A stretch of DNA of 64,000 nt, from the NCBI GenBank assembly GCA_009192285.1, contig WBVU01000003.1, positions 2,821,973 to 2,885,972 on the forward strand. The letters run 5' to 3'. Below, one piece after another: positions 49,014-60,952 of the stretch. The first letter of the stretch is position 1. The number at the start of each line of letters is the position of its first letter. Under the pieces are notes generated by a model. The model was not told where the DNA came from. It did not search any database and saw nothing but the letters and a program-made list of their open reading frames with translations. This DNA comes from Morchella semilibera (lineage: Eukaryota; Ascomycota; Pezizomycetes; Pezizales; Morchellaceae). The translations under genes and the position numbers were made by a program.

Positions 49014-52000
49014 ATGGAGGCTCCATTCGTCATCCAGGGAGGGTCTGCTAGGAACTTTTGGAAGCACCCCGTCCTGCTGAAACACACACCTGGAAGATTC
49101 TCGTATGAAATGTAAGTCGATGTTCCTACACGTCTCTGGTCTGGAGAACTTTGGAAAGAGAAGGCTGACAATTCCTCAGAGATTCGTTGAGCCGCACACG
49201 GATAACAGTTCTTGTCATAGCTGCGTTGATTGCCGTATCAGTATTACTTTTTCAGCGTACAATTACGAAAGTACCATTCTTCACGGCGAAGACAAAGCGT
49301 GACTTTACTATATATAACAAGAGTGAATTTCTAGAGCTTTACGATGAGGATGCAGTGCCATCAAAAGCACCGATTGAGCCACTAGAGGGTGTGCCCCCCC
49401 CCCCCCCCCGCGAAGGTCTTAGAAGGAATAGTGGGCTGAAGAGAATATAGGCACTCGTCGTGTGTGGGCATGGGCACAACTACTGCTCTTGGCTGCTTTG
49501 GTGTCCGTGAATACTCTTGTATTACTTACAAGAGCCTTCCATGAGCAAGATTTTATAGAAGAATGTCAGTCACTTCAATGCGTCCCTAGATGAAATCTGG
49601 TTAACATTATTTAGGTGCTGAGCTGGGCTATTGGCTTCTTCTATTGACGCTTCATGCCTTATGTTTTTATCCGACTCCATACAGACGATCACTATCTCTT
49701 CTAGTGACTGTATTCTGTATAGTGCCACCTCTACTCCTCATAGAGCGAGATTTATGGCCAAAACTGTTATTCAATGCATCCCCAGAAAAATCCCGTGATG
49801 CTCGCCATGGATGGGAGGTCTATGCGCGTCTTGGTCTTGCTGTGTCCTTAGAGCTTAGTGCTCTACTGACACCTAGATTGTGGTATCCCGTTGACCCATA
49901 CTCAACTGAACTATCCTCTCCAGAACAGACAGCATCATTGATCAGTTACATGGGGTCATATTCCTGGATTGGATACCTCATAAGAATTGCATACCAAAGA
50001 GATATTGAGCCAGAGGATCTGCCGGAACTCCCAGATTATGACCGGGCACGCCTGTGGAGTAAAAAAGTAGAAAACAACAGGAGGTCAACTACTTTCAAAA
50101 CCTTCTTCGTTTGTATGCGCTGGGAAATCTTGAATATGATCTTGTGTAGTATTTTCCTTGGTGTGATGCAATTTGTTTGGCCTGTGTCCATGAGGGAATT
50201 ACTTGCGTATGTTGAGGGATCAAAGAAGCCGGTTATCACACCGTGGGTTTTTGTATTTGGGCTTTTCTTTGGCCCCCTACTCACTGGCCTGGTTTGGGAA
50301 GCCTATATTTTTAACGGCACAAGGCATGTATTCCTCCAGCTAGAACTACTACCAAGTTTCACTAACGAGAATCATAGATTGATCATACGAGTTAAAGCAG
50401 CATTTACGCAAAGTCTGCTTGAAAAAACACTGAAGATTAGGTTCACCCAAGACCCTATCAAGGATGAAAAAGACCCCAAGGACCCAAAAACAACTTCCGT
50501 GAAGGGTGATAAAAAAGCGCCACCCAGCCAGTCAAAGGTTGGCATGATCAACAACCTAATGTCAACCGACCTGGACACGCTCACAAACGCCCGAGAGTTT
50601 TTCTTGCTCGTAGGCTCTGTGCCAGTTGAGATTATATTTGCAGTAGTCTTCTTATATGATCTTCTTGGTTGGGCCAGTTTGGTCGGAATTGGCATGATGG
50701 TAGGCGTTCCGATAAGGTATACCTGGCGGGGGGATTTACTGATTAGATTAAACAGGTCGCCACAATGATTGTTCCAATCTTGATAGCCAAATCATTGGCC
50801 AAGATCCAGCGGGCTCTCAGGGAGTCAACCGATGCGAGGATAAACTTAATGTCCGAGACCCTTACGGCAGTCCGCATCATCAAGTTCTTCGGACTAGAAG
50901 GGGCATTCATGGAAAAGATTCGCGAGAAGCGTGAAGCTGAACTAAGACTAAGTCTTATCAACACTATCTGTAGTCTTGGTCTACGTACCGTATCAGTCTT
51001 GCTCCCAATTATTAATATTGTCGTCACCTTTGGTATTTTCACCAAGGTCATGAACAAGCCGTTAACCGCAAGTATTGCGTTCACATCAATAAGCTTGTTC
51101 GATATCCTGCGTGGCCAGTTTGGCTGGTTGGCTTTCATCACTCAGCAAGTTGTATACGCGTTCATCTCTTTCGATCGTATCGACAAGTTTTTAAACGGAG
51201 AGGAAGAGCTAGAGGAGTGCAAACCTGAGGAAGCGTCGAACCCTCAAAAGCCACCATCATATGCAAAGGCCACCCTATCTTGGAGTAAACCTGGTTCTGA
51301 TGAAGATAACAACTTCCGGCTTTCAGACATGACTGTGGAGTGCGTTTATGGCGGTCTTACAGTAGTTGCTGGGCCTGTGGGTTCTGGAAAATCGTCATTT
51401 ATTCTCGGATTGCTGGGCGAGATGAGGCTTCTAGAAGGCAATATGCATCTCCCGCGGCAGTATGGAATCTCTTATGTTGCTCAATCTACCTGGCTTCAAA
51501 ATGCATCGGTTAGAGACAATATCCTCTTTGGAAGCCCTTACGATGAGGAAAGATATCAAACCACCATTGAGGCATGTGGGCTCTCGACGGACTTGAAAAA
51601 CCTAGAGGCTGGTGATGAGACCGAGATTGGTGAAAGGGGGACAACATTATCAGGGGGCCAAAAGGCTAGAGTTTCGCTTGCTAGAGCTGTTTATTCACCC
51701 GCTCAAACGGTTTTCTTAGACGATGTGCTTTCTGCCCTTGATGCGGAGACTTGTAAACTCGTAGTTGAGAAGTGCATCAAGGGTGAAATTCTTGCTGGAA
51801 GAACAGTTGTGTTGGTAACTCATCAGTAAGTACCGACTCATGTTGCGAGTTTTCTATAACTATTAACACAGGCCTATAGTGTTTCTTTGGTAGCAGCTGC
51901 TGCTCAGAAAATCATTGTTCTCTCGGACGGCAAAATAGTCAGCGATTCTCATAAGCTTAGCAAAAGCACACTCGATTTACTTAACGAGGCTGAGGAAGCA

Positions 52001-54117
52001 GAAACCGAGACAGCACCCATGGAAGTTGACCCAGACATTATTGGCACTCCCAATCCCACTAGGGTTAAGGCTCCAAGCGGCAATGGCGCTAGCAAGCTTG
52101 TTAAGGAAGAAGGGCGCGCAAAGGGACGAGTACCGAAAGTAATGGTTTGGAAATATATCAAGAACTTTGGCGGCCCATTCATCATCATTTGTATTATATG
52201 TTTGAGTCTTGCGAATCAGTTTTTGGGTTTGGCGAATTCGTATTTCGTTGGGTTATGGTCGGATCAGTATACCCAAAATCCTGACGATGTCAATGTTAAT
52301 CTTTGGCTTGTGAGTTATATCTAGTACAACCCTTACCAGGAAGTAACACTAACAATTTTACTAGGGATTATATGCCGGTGTCCTTATGGGAACCGTGCTA
52401 TTTGAAACCTTCACCTACATGGTGTGGTATGCCTTCCGGTGGATCGCATCAAGGCGTATCCACGAGAAAGTTATCAAGTCTGTCTTGTATTCACCAATTC
52501 GCTTCTTCGATACCACGCCTCTCGGAAGAATCATCAACCGGATGTCCAACGATATCAAGTCAGTGGACTCAAGTCTCGGTGCCTACCTCCAGCAAGTGTT
52601 TCACCAGGCCCTCGAATGTGCATTCCGTCTTGTAGTCATGTCTGGTCTCATTCCGGCCTTTTTCGTGCCTACTATCGCCGTCTCGGTCGCGGGTATAATC
52701 TGTGGTAATCTCTATGTGCGTGCCCAGCTAGGCGTCAAACGAATTGTGTCAGTGCGCGAATCACCTCTTTTCTCCCATTTCGGTGACACAATCTCTGGTA
52801 TTGTTACTATCCGTGGGTTCGGAGTACAGGATCGTTTCCTCGCCGAGAGTCTAAAGCGTGTAGACGATTTTTCCCAGCCCTGTGAAACATTATATTCTTT
52901 AAATCGCTGGATCGGGATCCGTATCAGTTGGTGCACTGGTGCAATTGGATTAGCAGCGGGTGTGATTGCCCTCACAACCAAGGGAAACTCTGCGGGTCTT
53001 ATTGGTTTCAGCTTGTCAAACGTACTCGCATATTCTACCTCTATCCTCTACTGTGTTAGATACTTTACCATGTTTGAGGTGGAACTCAATGGCTTCGAGA
53101 GGCTTGAGGAATACATCGAGCTAGAGCAAGAGCCTGCCAAAACCATCGAGGGAGAGCCACCAGCCGCCTGGCCAACCACGGGATCATGCGTTGTTAAAGA
53201 TCTCTGCGTCAAGTACTCCAAAGACGGGCCGGATGTTCTCAACAAAGTCAGCTTCGATGTCAAGCCCCGTGAGCGTGTGGGAATTGTTGGAAGAACGGGA
53301 GCCGGTAAATCGTCACTTGCACTCTCTCTACTCCGCTTCACAGAGCTTTCTGGAGGCAGCATCACTATTGGCGGTCTTGATATCCAAAAGGTTAACTTGG
53401 AAGCCCTTCGTCGCCGCGTTACTATCATTCCCCAGGACCCTGTGCTGCTCTCGGGTACAATCCGTACAAACTTAGATCCCTTTGGCGAGATAGATGATTC
53501 TGAGCTTCAATCCGCATTGGAGGGGAGTGGACTAGCGGGAGATAAGTTGGAGCTTGTTGAGAGCGCTGAAGGCACCCGCGCGCCTACTCCAGATGGTACA
53601 ACAACGCCTGACGCCCCCGCGAGGCTGAAAACGAAGCAGATAACCCTCAACACCCCATCACGGCGGGTGGCGATAATTTAAGTCAGGGCCAAAGGCAGCT
53701 GCTAGCATTTGCTAGGGCACTGGTGAGAAGGAGTAAGTTGGTACTGTTGGACGAGGCGACAAGCTCAACGGACCAGGCCACGGACGAGAGGATACAGCAG
53801 ACGCTACGAACCAGTTTCCCGGATTCATCCCTGATTGTCATTGCGCATCGGCTCAGGACAGTGGTCAACATGGATCGCATTGTGGTACTGGATAACCTTG
53901 GAAAGGGCGGTGAGGTGGTTGAGTAAGTACCCACTTCTTTGCGTTTGGCTTTAATTGCAGGAACTAATCCATGCCTTCTAGGTTTGACACACCGTTGAAT
54001 CTACTCAACAAGGAGGGTGGTGTGTTGAGGAGTCTGGCGGAGAAGAGTGGCGAGTTCGAGGAGCTGGTAGAGATTGCGCAGAACAGTGCTTTAGAGAGGG
54101 GTGGGGAGGTGTTGTAG
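49014..54117 (+). CDS. ABC transporter, ABCC/MRP type full transporter
   Basis: Nine exons: 49014-49111, 49180-49415, 49451-49564, 49615-50699, 50756-51825, 51880-52309, 52365-53595, 53640-53922 and 53982-54117, 1,560 aa, all GT-AG and in phase. Layout: N-terminal hydrophobic TMD0-like region; TMD1; NBD1 with Walker A GPVGSGKSS (about residue 717), LSGGQ (about 810) and VFLDDVLSALD; TMD2; NBD2 with GRTGAGKSS (about 1317), LSQGQ (about 1433) and LVLLDEATSSTD. Order and length match fungal ABCC proteins (Ycf1, Bpt1, Ybt1), which export conjugates or bile-acid-like compounds into the vacuole or out of the cell; the substrate is not readable. Introns at 49416-49450 (35 nt) and 53596-53639 (44 nt) are extremely short. 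A C16 run (49394-49409) encodes PPPPP in exon 2, so the N-terminal model is less certain than the rest. Confidence 0.92.
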
Positions 54118-54664
54118 TTGTAGTATGTAGAGTGTTATTTTATTTGAGAGGGGGGGGGTGATTGTGCACTAATGATCATCATGATGAGATGTGGGGCTCT
54201 GATGACGATGATATAGAACTGTTTAGGATAAAGAGAAAAATACTATGAAGCCTTCTTTACCGTTCTTGTCCTGCCAGGTGCTTTTTGAATGTCAAGGATG
54301 AAACTTGTATACACATACATATGTTAGCACAGTCGATAAAACATTGCTCTACCCATCAAGTACAGTATATACATGTACTTGACATACATTTACTTGAAAG
54401 CAGAGTGAACAGTCGTGAAGCGGCCAACCAGACCCATTTAAATAAATAAACGCCTGCACATACATGTAGATACATGTATCTACACTAACACGTCCATCAC
54501 AGAAAAAGGGCACCACACCTGCCAAGCCCAAACTTTGCCGCCTTGGCTTCCATCTTATCGCCCGAGCAAAAAAAAACATCCAAACAATCATTGACACTCA
54601 CCCCCCCCCCCCCAATCACCACCACAATCACCGCCACCACCACCACACCGCACCCACACCCACA
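54118..54664. other. Intergenic spacer
   Basis: No gene. It has a G run at 54150-54158, TACATGTA copies near 54371, 54462 and 54472, and a C run at 54601-54613 leading into CCACCA-rich sequence before the next frame. Confidence 0.55.
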
Positions 54665-55864
54665 ATGCCGCACTACGACCTCATCCTCGACTATCCCCGC
54701 AGGCGCCCCCGCTCACCACCACCCCTTTGCCAACGACTCCCCCCCTCACCCTCCCCACCACTACCACCACCGCAACCACAACGTCCCATCCTCCCACCAC
54801 CCCCGTCGCCCATAATGAACCCCGAGCCACGCACCCTGCCCAACAACCCCATCCTCGACGCCCTCAGCACAAAGAAGATCATCATCCACCAAAAGACTAG
54901 CGCTCACCCGCTCACGTTCCACGTCTGTGCATTCCCGCTGGCGCGGCCGCCGCGGATGAAGCGGCCGTGTGCGGTGGACTTCTTCGGCACCGGGGAGAAG
55001 GGGAGGTGTACAGAGGAGCTGCTAAGGTGGGTGAAAGAGATGGCAATGGCGGAGACTGCAGGCGGGAGAGCAGAGTGCCAGCAGAGTCTTGCGGGAACGT
55101 TCCGGGCTGATACGTGGACAGAGGAACCGAAGCTGAAGCGGCCCGCTAACGAGCAATGGGACTGGGAGGAGGGTCGACGCGGCGGTAAAGCACCGCGTCT
55201 GGATGATGGGCCGCAGCGGAAGCGTAGTAGGGACACGAGCCGCCGCCGCGGCCAGGCCCAAGGACAGGAAGGGCAGGAGTGTGGACGGAGAGATGGCGGC
55301 CGCCGCTATGACGGGCCAAGAAGCTTCAAGGAGGAGGATATTGGGGGAGGGTGGCACTGCCGTGGAGATGCTGACTGGGAAGAGGCAGACAGGATGAAGC
55401 CGAAGTCGAGGGCACATCGGGAAAAGACTCGCAAAAATGACCCCCAGCGCGGAGCTAAACATGGGGATGCGGACCCCAGGGAGGCTCTCCGCACCACCCA
55501 TAACTACAGAGACGGCTATGGCCAGCACCGCGACACTGACTTGGAAGCTAACCCACGCCGTGGTACTAACCAAGAAGTGGCGGACAGCACCGACCGCCGC
55601 AATGCCGGCCCCCGCAGCACCCAAAAGGATCACCGCAGCACCAGTCGTAAAGACCCCCGTATCACTAGCCCCGTGACCGCCCGCCGCCGCCGCAGTCTAA
55701 CCCCCCGCGAGGGAGCAGAGCACTACCGTCCCCGCACCGGCGCAACGGCGACCTCGATACCGACCTCGATCTCCCCGCATACTACCAGGAGCGCTTCCGC
55801 AACGGCGCGTCCGACCATTACCCGCCGCACCGAGCGGGTAATACGAGGCGGGGGTGAAGTCTAG
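54665..55864 (+). CDS. Hypothetical Arg-rich, low-complexity protein
   Basis: Single open frame of 399 aa; a second in-frame ATG at 54815 would give 349 aa and skips a Pro-rich lead, so it may be the true start. Not recognised. The central part (about residues 80-170) is ordinary in composition (HPLTFHVCAFPLARPP, CTEELLRWVKEMAMAE). Beyond that it is dominated by Arg, Asp, Glu, Lys, Ser and Gly in RD/RS-like strings, as in nuclear RNA-binding or intrinsically disordered proteins. GC content is higher than in neighbouring spacers. No TM segment, signal peptide or zinc motif. A shorter frame on the opposite strand (55022-55633) is its shadow. Could also be a chance frame in GC-rich DNA. Confidence 0.5.
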   Translation: MPHYDLILDYPRRRPRSPPPLCQRLPPSPSPPLPPPQPQRPILPPPPSPIMNPEPRTLPNNPILDALSTKKIIIHQKTSAHPLTFHVCAFPLARPPRMKRPCAVDFFGTGEKGRCTEELLRWVKEMAMAETAGGRAECQQSLAGTFRADTWTEEPKLKRPANEQWDWEEGRRGGKAPRLDDGPQRKRSRDTSRRRGQAQGQEGQECGRRDGGRRYDGPRSFKEEDIGGGWHCRGDADWEEADRMKPKSRAHREKTRKNDPQRGAKHGDADPREALRTTHNYRDGYGQHRDTDLEANPRRGTNQEVADSTDRRNAGPRSTQKDHRSTSRKDPRITSPVTARRRRSLTPREGAEHYRPRTGATATSIPTSISPHTTRSASATARPTITRRTERVIRGGGEV

Positions 55865-56774
55865 AGCGTGTGGAGTGCTATTCTAGAGCTATAGGCTATG
55901 GTCTATAGCATTGAGCAGCATTCTACCGCTATGGGGCTACTGGATGTGGTATAGATTTGGGGTACTAACATCTAATATGGTATATTGAGCTCTGTTAGCC
56001 ATGTTGACGACTCTCGACTAGGACCGATATGAAGGTGGGTGGATGTGCGGAATAACTACTAGTACTATTCCCACTCCCACCCCCCTTTTTTCCCCCTCGA
56101 GTAGTTTAATAAAAATTGATACCCAAGCGCGTTTCGACAAAATTAAATCTTGTGTTTATGCCTTTGACAAGTAGTTTGGTAGTAGTTAATAACCAAAAAA
56201 ACACATATAGTTGCTCATTAGATGATGGCAATTGATTGTTTGAAAAAGCACCTCACCTGAGACGAAATGGGGTATAACGACCTCTTTACTAGTAGAAGTG
56301 CTCCACAGGGACGATCGGTTGCGATAATGTGTTTCGTCACAGAATATCACTCGCATCATATTGTCCTACGATTCGGATCCTTACCCCTGCCCTGCACTGC
56401 CTGCTGGTAGGAATTACTACATGGGTAATCAATGGTACACTACGTCACAGGAAATCGCTGGTAGTGGTCCTAGTATTAGTTTTTTTCTGGAGTGTTGGGA
56501 GAACTTGTTCACATTCAGTTTGCTGTTTATATATAAATGTCGTAGAAAACATCACTCATCAGTATCATAAGGGGATTCAAAAACGCCAACAGCAACAAAA
56601 AAGGGCACAACACAAACAAGCAGCCGCAGGAAGCACGGCAAAGAGGAAGCACAAACCAAGACAAGAGCCCTACAAACACCCACTCCTCCTCCACGTCCTC
56701 TCTCCCCATAAAACCCCAAGCCAAAACCAAACAAACCCCCAAATTGCAGACTGGACCAGATAAAAACTCACCTC
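55865..56774. other. Intergenic, no gene recognised
   Basis: AT-rich spacer between the Arg-rich ORF and the Yippee gene, which converge. The plus frame at 56329-56763 is Gln/Lys/His-rich near its end with no family motif. Confidence 0.5.
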
Positions 56775-57508
56775 TCACTTCCCCCCACCTTCCTTCTTCT
56801 TCCTCCTCCTCTCCAATGCCTTCTCTACCGTCCACATACCCCTCACCAACCACCCCATCTCGACCTCATCGCCCACATCCACCCTCACCTCTTCTTCTTC
56901 CTCCTCTCCCTCCTTCCTTCCCTCCTCCTCACTCTCCTCCCCCTCCGTCACCCCCGTGGCCCCCACCTCCCAAGCACTCACCTTCACAACCTTCTCCCGC
57001 TCCAATATATACTTGCCCACCTTATACCTCTGCTCCACCTCATCAGCGCCATCATACCGCCACCCCAGGTCTGCTTCGCAAACGCCGCACGCCATGTCGG
57101 CCACCAGGTGCAGCCCTGTCAATAGCGTGCGCGAGGTCGGTGCTGCGAACGTTATACTCGGGCTGGAAAGGTGGGACAGGAGGTAGGCGCGGCCGTGGCG
57201 GCCATTAAAGCCTGTATTTTGGTTGTTAGCTGTATATTGTGGTGGGAAGAAGGGGTGGGGAGAGGAGTACCTTTGGAGATGATGGCGCTGGTCGTGCACA
57301 GGTCACTGAGGCAGCCGCGGCACCTGAGGAACTGTGTGATGCCTGGGAGGTGCTGCGGCGGTGTGGAGTCGGAGGCGGAGGGTTTCTTACTGGTGGGATG
57401 GGGTTTGAGGGCGAGGCGGAGGAAGGACAGTGGGGGGAAGAGGTAATGGGGGAATACTAGTGGGCCAGTGGAGGTTGTGGAGGAGGAGGAGGAGGTGCGG
57501 GTCGGCAT
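56775..57508 (-). CDS. Yippee-domain protein (Moh1-like zinc-binding protein)
   Basis: Exons 57508-57271 and 57211-56775 (minus strand) give 224 aa; GTACTC...TACAG intron in phase. The Yippee domain runs from about residue 60: LRCRGCLSDLCTTSAIISKG at the N side, across the splice to GFNGRHGRAYLLS, then TGLHLVADMACGVCEADLGWRY and the YKVGKYILE strand. The two CxxC pairs (CRGC and CGVC) form the zinc site. Family members are small conserved proteins, nuclear or cytosolic, of unclear biochemistry; yeast Moh1 is linked to stationary-phase survival. Unusual: a Ser/Thr/Pro-rich N-terminal lead of about 55 residues and a highly acidic Glu-rich insert near the end (EEGRKEGEEEEEEV), followed by a basic tail. 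The plus-strand Pro-rich frame over the same bases is a shadow. Confidence 0.87.
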
Positions 57509-58105
57509 TGCGTGCGAAGAGGTGAGTGAGTGAGTGAGTGTGTTGGGGGGTGATTGTGTCGTGTGAGGTTTGATAGATAGATTACAGGTACCTACATTTA
57601 CATAGGTGTAGCGTATGTAGCTATCGTGAGAAGCGATCAGGTGGTCGATGTGCAGACGCCGACGTTACACGGGCTTTTTTTTTTGCTTATCGGCGCTGGC
57701 GATTGGCTGAATGGCTGAATGGCTGATCGGGTCGAGGGCCGTGGCTGTTGGCTGCTGGCTGGCCACTGCGGCCAGGTTCAATTGCGATTTAGGCTGGAGA
57801 AAGCAAAATACCCTTACTTTAGTTGAGAAAGTCTGGGGAAACGAACTTCTAGAAGCTTGGCCGGTCAGTGGACATGCAGGTGAAATTTGTATTTGTTTAT
57901 ATGCTTATTTGTATTATTCAATTAATCCCTCCCATGGAGAAGATATCGTGTATATGCAAAAGAAAAAAAGGTAGCTAAAGTGCAGCCATGTGGTTAGAAA
58001 TACAGACAGACAGCAATTGCAAAACATTACAGCTCATCATATAGATATCGTACAAACCAAAATCCCACACACACACAACTAAACCCCCCCCCCCCCCCAA
58101 ATTAA
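57509..58105. other. Intergenic with short repeats
   Basis: Yippee upstream sequence with a (GTGA)n run at 57519-57541, a T run near 57676 and a C run at 58084-58099. No gene supported. Confidence 0.5.
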
Positions 58106-58520
58106 CTATATTGTCCCACAACTCAATCTCTCCAACACTCTCTTCATCACCCCGCCTCTATGCCGCCCGTCATCCATATTCTCCTCCACCTCAAGCCCCG
58201 AATACATCTCCGCCTCTGGATCGTGGTGGCCATGGCGCATGTGCAGCCTGTGCGGATGGTGGTGCCGCCGGTGCTTGGTGATGACGGCCGTGTCGAGTTC
58301 TTCGTGGGGCGCGGTCTGCGCGTCTTGGTGAGGGAGGGTGGTGTTTCGTTGGCTGTAAGGCGGTAGAAGTGGGGTTAGCCTTAGATGCTTATTCGGGAGC
58401 TTTCTACTCTAGGTGGTCCCCATACAGAGACAATGGCTCGGGAAAGCCCGTTTCCCGGGTTCCGTTGTGCATCTTGTTGATGTCGTTTGAAGCGTTTGTG
58501 GTAGTGCTTGCCGTCGGCAT
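58106..58520 (-). CDS. Small His-rich hypothetical protein
   Basis: Proposed exons 58520-58426 and 58352-58106 (minus strand), 113 aa. The intron (GTATGG...TTACAG) keeps phase, and the frame stays open with a biased but protein-like composition. Thr/Asn-rich start (MPTASTTTNASNDINKM), an acidic stretch, a His/Arg-rich centre (KHRRHHHPHRLHMRHGHH), then DPEAEMYSGLEVEEN and a basic end VMKRVLERL. Not recognised. His density could bind metal, but that is a guess. The plus-strand frame at 58160-58366 is its shadow. The second exon is more convincing than the first. Confidence 0.42.
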
Positions 58521-60952
58521 CTTTGAAATTTCGAAGTCCGTTGGCCTTCTAAATCCGTAGAGACGTAATAGATATTTAAAAAATGGATTGACCGAATATC
58601 AGTTGAATCCTCAGGGTTTCCCCAATCGCTGCTTATATAGGCACTTTGGGAGTTCTTTTCTTGCCATTGTGGAGAAATGGATAGTCGGTGGATTGACTGC
58701 CTTGGTAACGATACTCACGACAGGAAAGTGGACAGCTGCTCGCTTTTCCCCGGGGTACGTCGCCTTGACGTCACACGGGGGCTTGGTGGCTTTGAATGAG
58801 GTTGTGGCTTGCAGTTGCTAATTACATAAGCACCTGCCAGTACCGGGTTTTGGTATGTGGCTAACCAACTCCTACTCTACATACATACAACTGAAGGATG
58901 TTGCTACAAGTATCATTTCTCCATTTACTACAACATGCGTGACTGAACTGTCGCCTGCCCGCCCGATAACCAACTTATCTGCAGAGCTAGAGGCTTTCAA
59001 GATACGGTTCTCAGGGCCCAGTCTCGATACCAGAACTTCCCGCCTTAATTACCACCCTTGAGCTTGGCCAGCCCGATTGCTTGCAACAGCTCGATAGCAC
59101 TGCAGAGTATCCTGCGTCAGTTGTAATTGCTATGAGCTTAAATCTAGCTACTGCAGCCCATTTAGTTATGATAGAGGAGGGTACTCAGGTAATAACAAAA
59201 GGGTGGTGTTAAGCCTTGAGCAGTATCATCGTGAAACTTGTGCTACCATAACCTTTCTTTCCTATTATGGTGGCTGCTCACAAGAACATACTAGAACATC
59301 CCAAACACATGCCGATGCTACTGCTCACTCCACAATGTCTATGCTGACTTCCTTCAGATCCCCTAATTCAGAGAGAGAGAGTCGCGAATGTCTCTGCAGC
59401 TCAGGATATAAGTGATATATCATCACGAGCATGACGAAAACGGCCGTGCATCGCACCACGTACAGGACATACATACGTAGATTATCGCCAGATCTCCTTC
59501 TCTCTCTCTTCTGCCTTGTGCCTCTTCAATCACCAAAGGAGGGGCAAAGAAAAAGAAGACGTGTCTATCATAACACGCCAGAATACACCCCCCCCCCTTT
59601 CTAATTACCTTCGCTATCTTTGTTTCATTACAAGCTGTAACTTCACTCATGAAGGTGTCTCTCATCAGTGAAAAAGAGTGTGGGTGTGCAGCAGTGTGCA
59701 TAAGCGAGTGACATGACGTAAGGTGTCTCTTCTCCAACGAGTGCAGCATAGTGTGATTCGATTCCCTGGGAAACGCAACAGAACCCTCCCACCCTTTTTA
59801 ATAAGCCAAAAAAAACGTCAGTGCATCATGTAGGGTGAAGATGTTTCGCAGCTTTGTTTTTGTTTTGTTTCTCCCCGTTTGTCCCTCTCCCAGCGCCAAG
59901 GGCCAAGAGGATGGTTTCCCCAGATGTTTAGACGGTCTACAGACTGAGCAACTAGTCTAGAGTAGACTGGTTGGCTGGGTACAGCAGCCAGAACAAAGGA
60001 TAGCAGCCTCAACCCAACCGTCCAGCCGACGGCAGCGGGCCAACCAAAGCTGCAGCATGCCCACACCCTCCCAGCATTCCGGGATCCACGTGCACGCCCC
60101 GGTTCGGGCAGCTCGTGGCGGGTTGGGCGGTAAGGAGGCACAAACCACAGCCGGCGGATAACACAGGTTTAACGGTTTCGTTTATGCTGGTGTCTGGTTG
60201 GTGGAATCTGTTATTGACTCTCATTTTTAATCTTTTAAAGGGTTACTTCCAACGGGTTGGGAAATTTCTTTTTTTTGGTGAGGATATATAATTGGGATTG
60301 TGGATTAGGCCGGAAGAAAGTAAAGGACGACGATAGGCGTATTTAGGTAAGAATACGGCCGATGAGGGTGCCATTGATTGTTAATTGTTTCAAGACAAAA
60401 TATACATAGAGTAGCGATTGCATATGCATCATCAGCAGGATCATGTATCCTGTATGTAGTATGTAGGATGTAGAATTCAGGCGACCAAGCATTCAAGCAA
60501 GCTGCACAAGCATGCTAGCTGTAGATGCTTCTCGTTCAGTCTGGCAATCATGGCAGGGAAGGGAAAGTTATCGTTAGTTTCTTAGTAAACCGATTGTTGT
60601 CCCGAAAAAAAAAATACGCCACCGATAGCAGTAGACGCTAGGAGCGACGGGTCCATAAAGTTAAGGCTCACCCTCGCGTCCCGCAAGACTCTTTCCCTTC
60701 CCTTTCCTTCCTTGCATCATCATCATCAGACAGACCACTGCTCCGCTCCGGCTTCTCCGCTCAAAACTACAAACGCTCTTGCTATTCATATATATACCAT
60801 ATATATCTAAGCCCAACTTAGTCTAACCACAAACAAAACCAAACTAAACCCGCAAAGGCTTTTGATCGATCTCCATCATCAAAAGCAATCCTTCGCTCAA
60901 AACAACAAGAACCCTTTTTTTTAAAAACAGAAACTCAAGAAATCTAAGGATT
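58521..60952. other. Intergenic and antizyme upstream region
   Basis: No gene supported in 2.4 kb. Frames at 58855-59061, 59203-59415, 59423-59749 and 59818-60141 have no motif. The last 250 bases (about 60700-60952) are rich in C, A and CATCAT repeats with an AT-rich patch at 60789-60809, resembling the leader of the antizyme gene. Confidence 0.5.

Noticed and set aside
55022-55633. 203-codon minus-strand frame
   Set aside because: Antisense shadow of the Arg-rich frame; GC-rich codons leave the opposite strand open.
56744-57208. Pro-rich plus-strand frame of 154 codons
   Set aside because: Antisense of the Yippee gene, whose domain and intron are clear.
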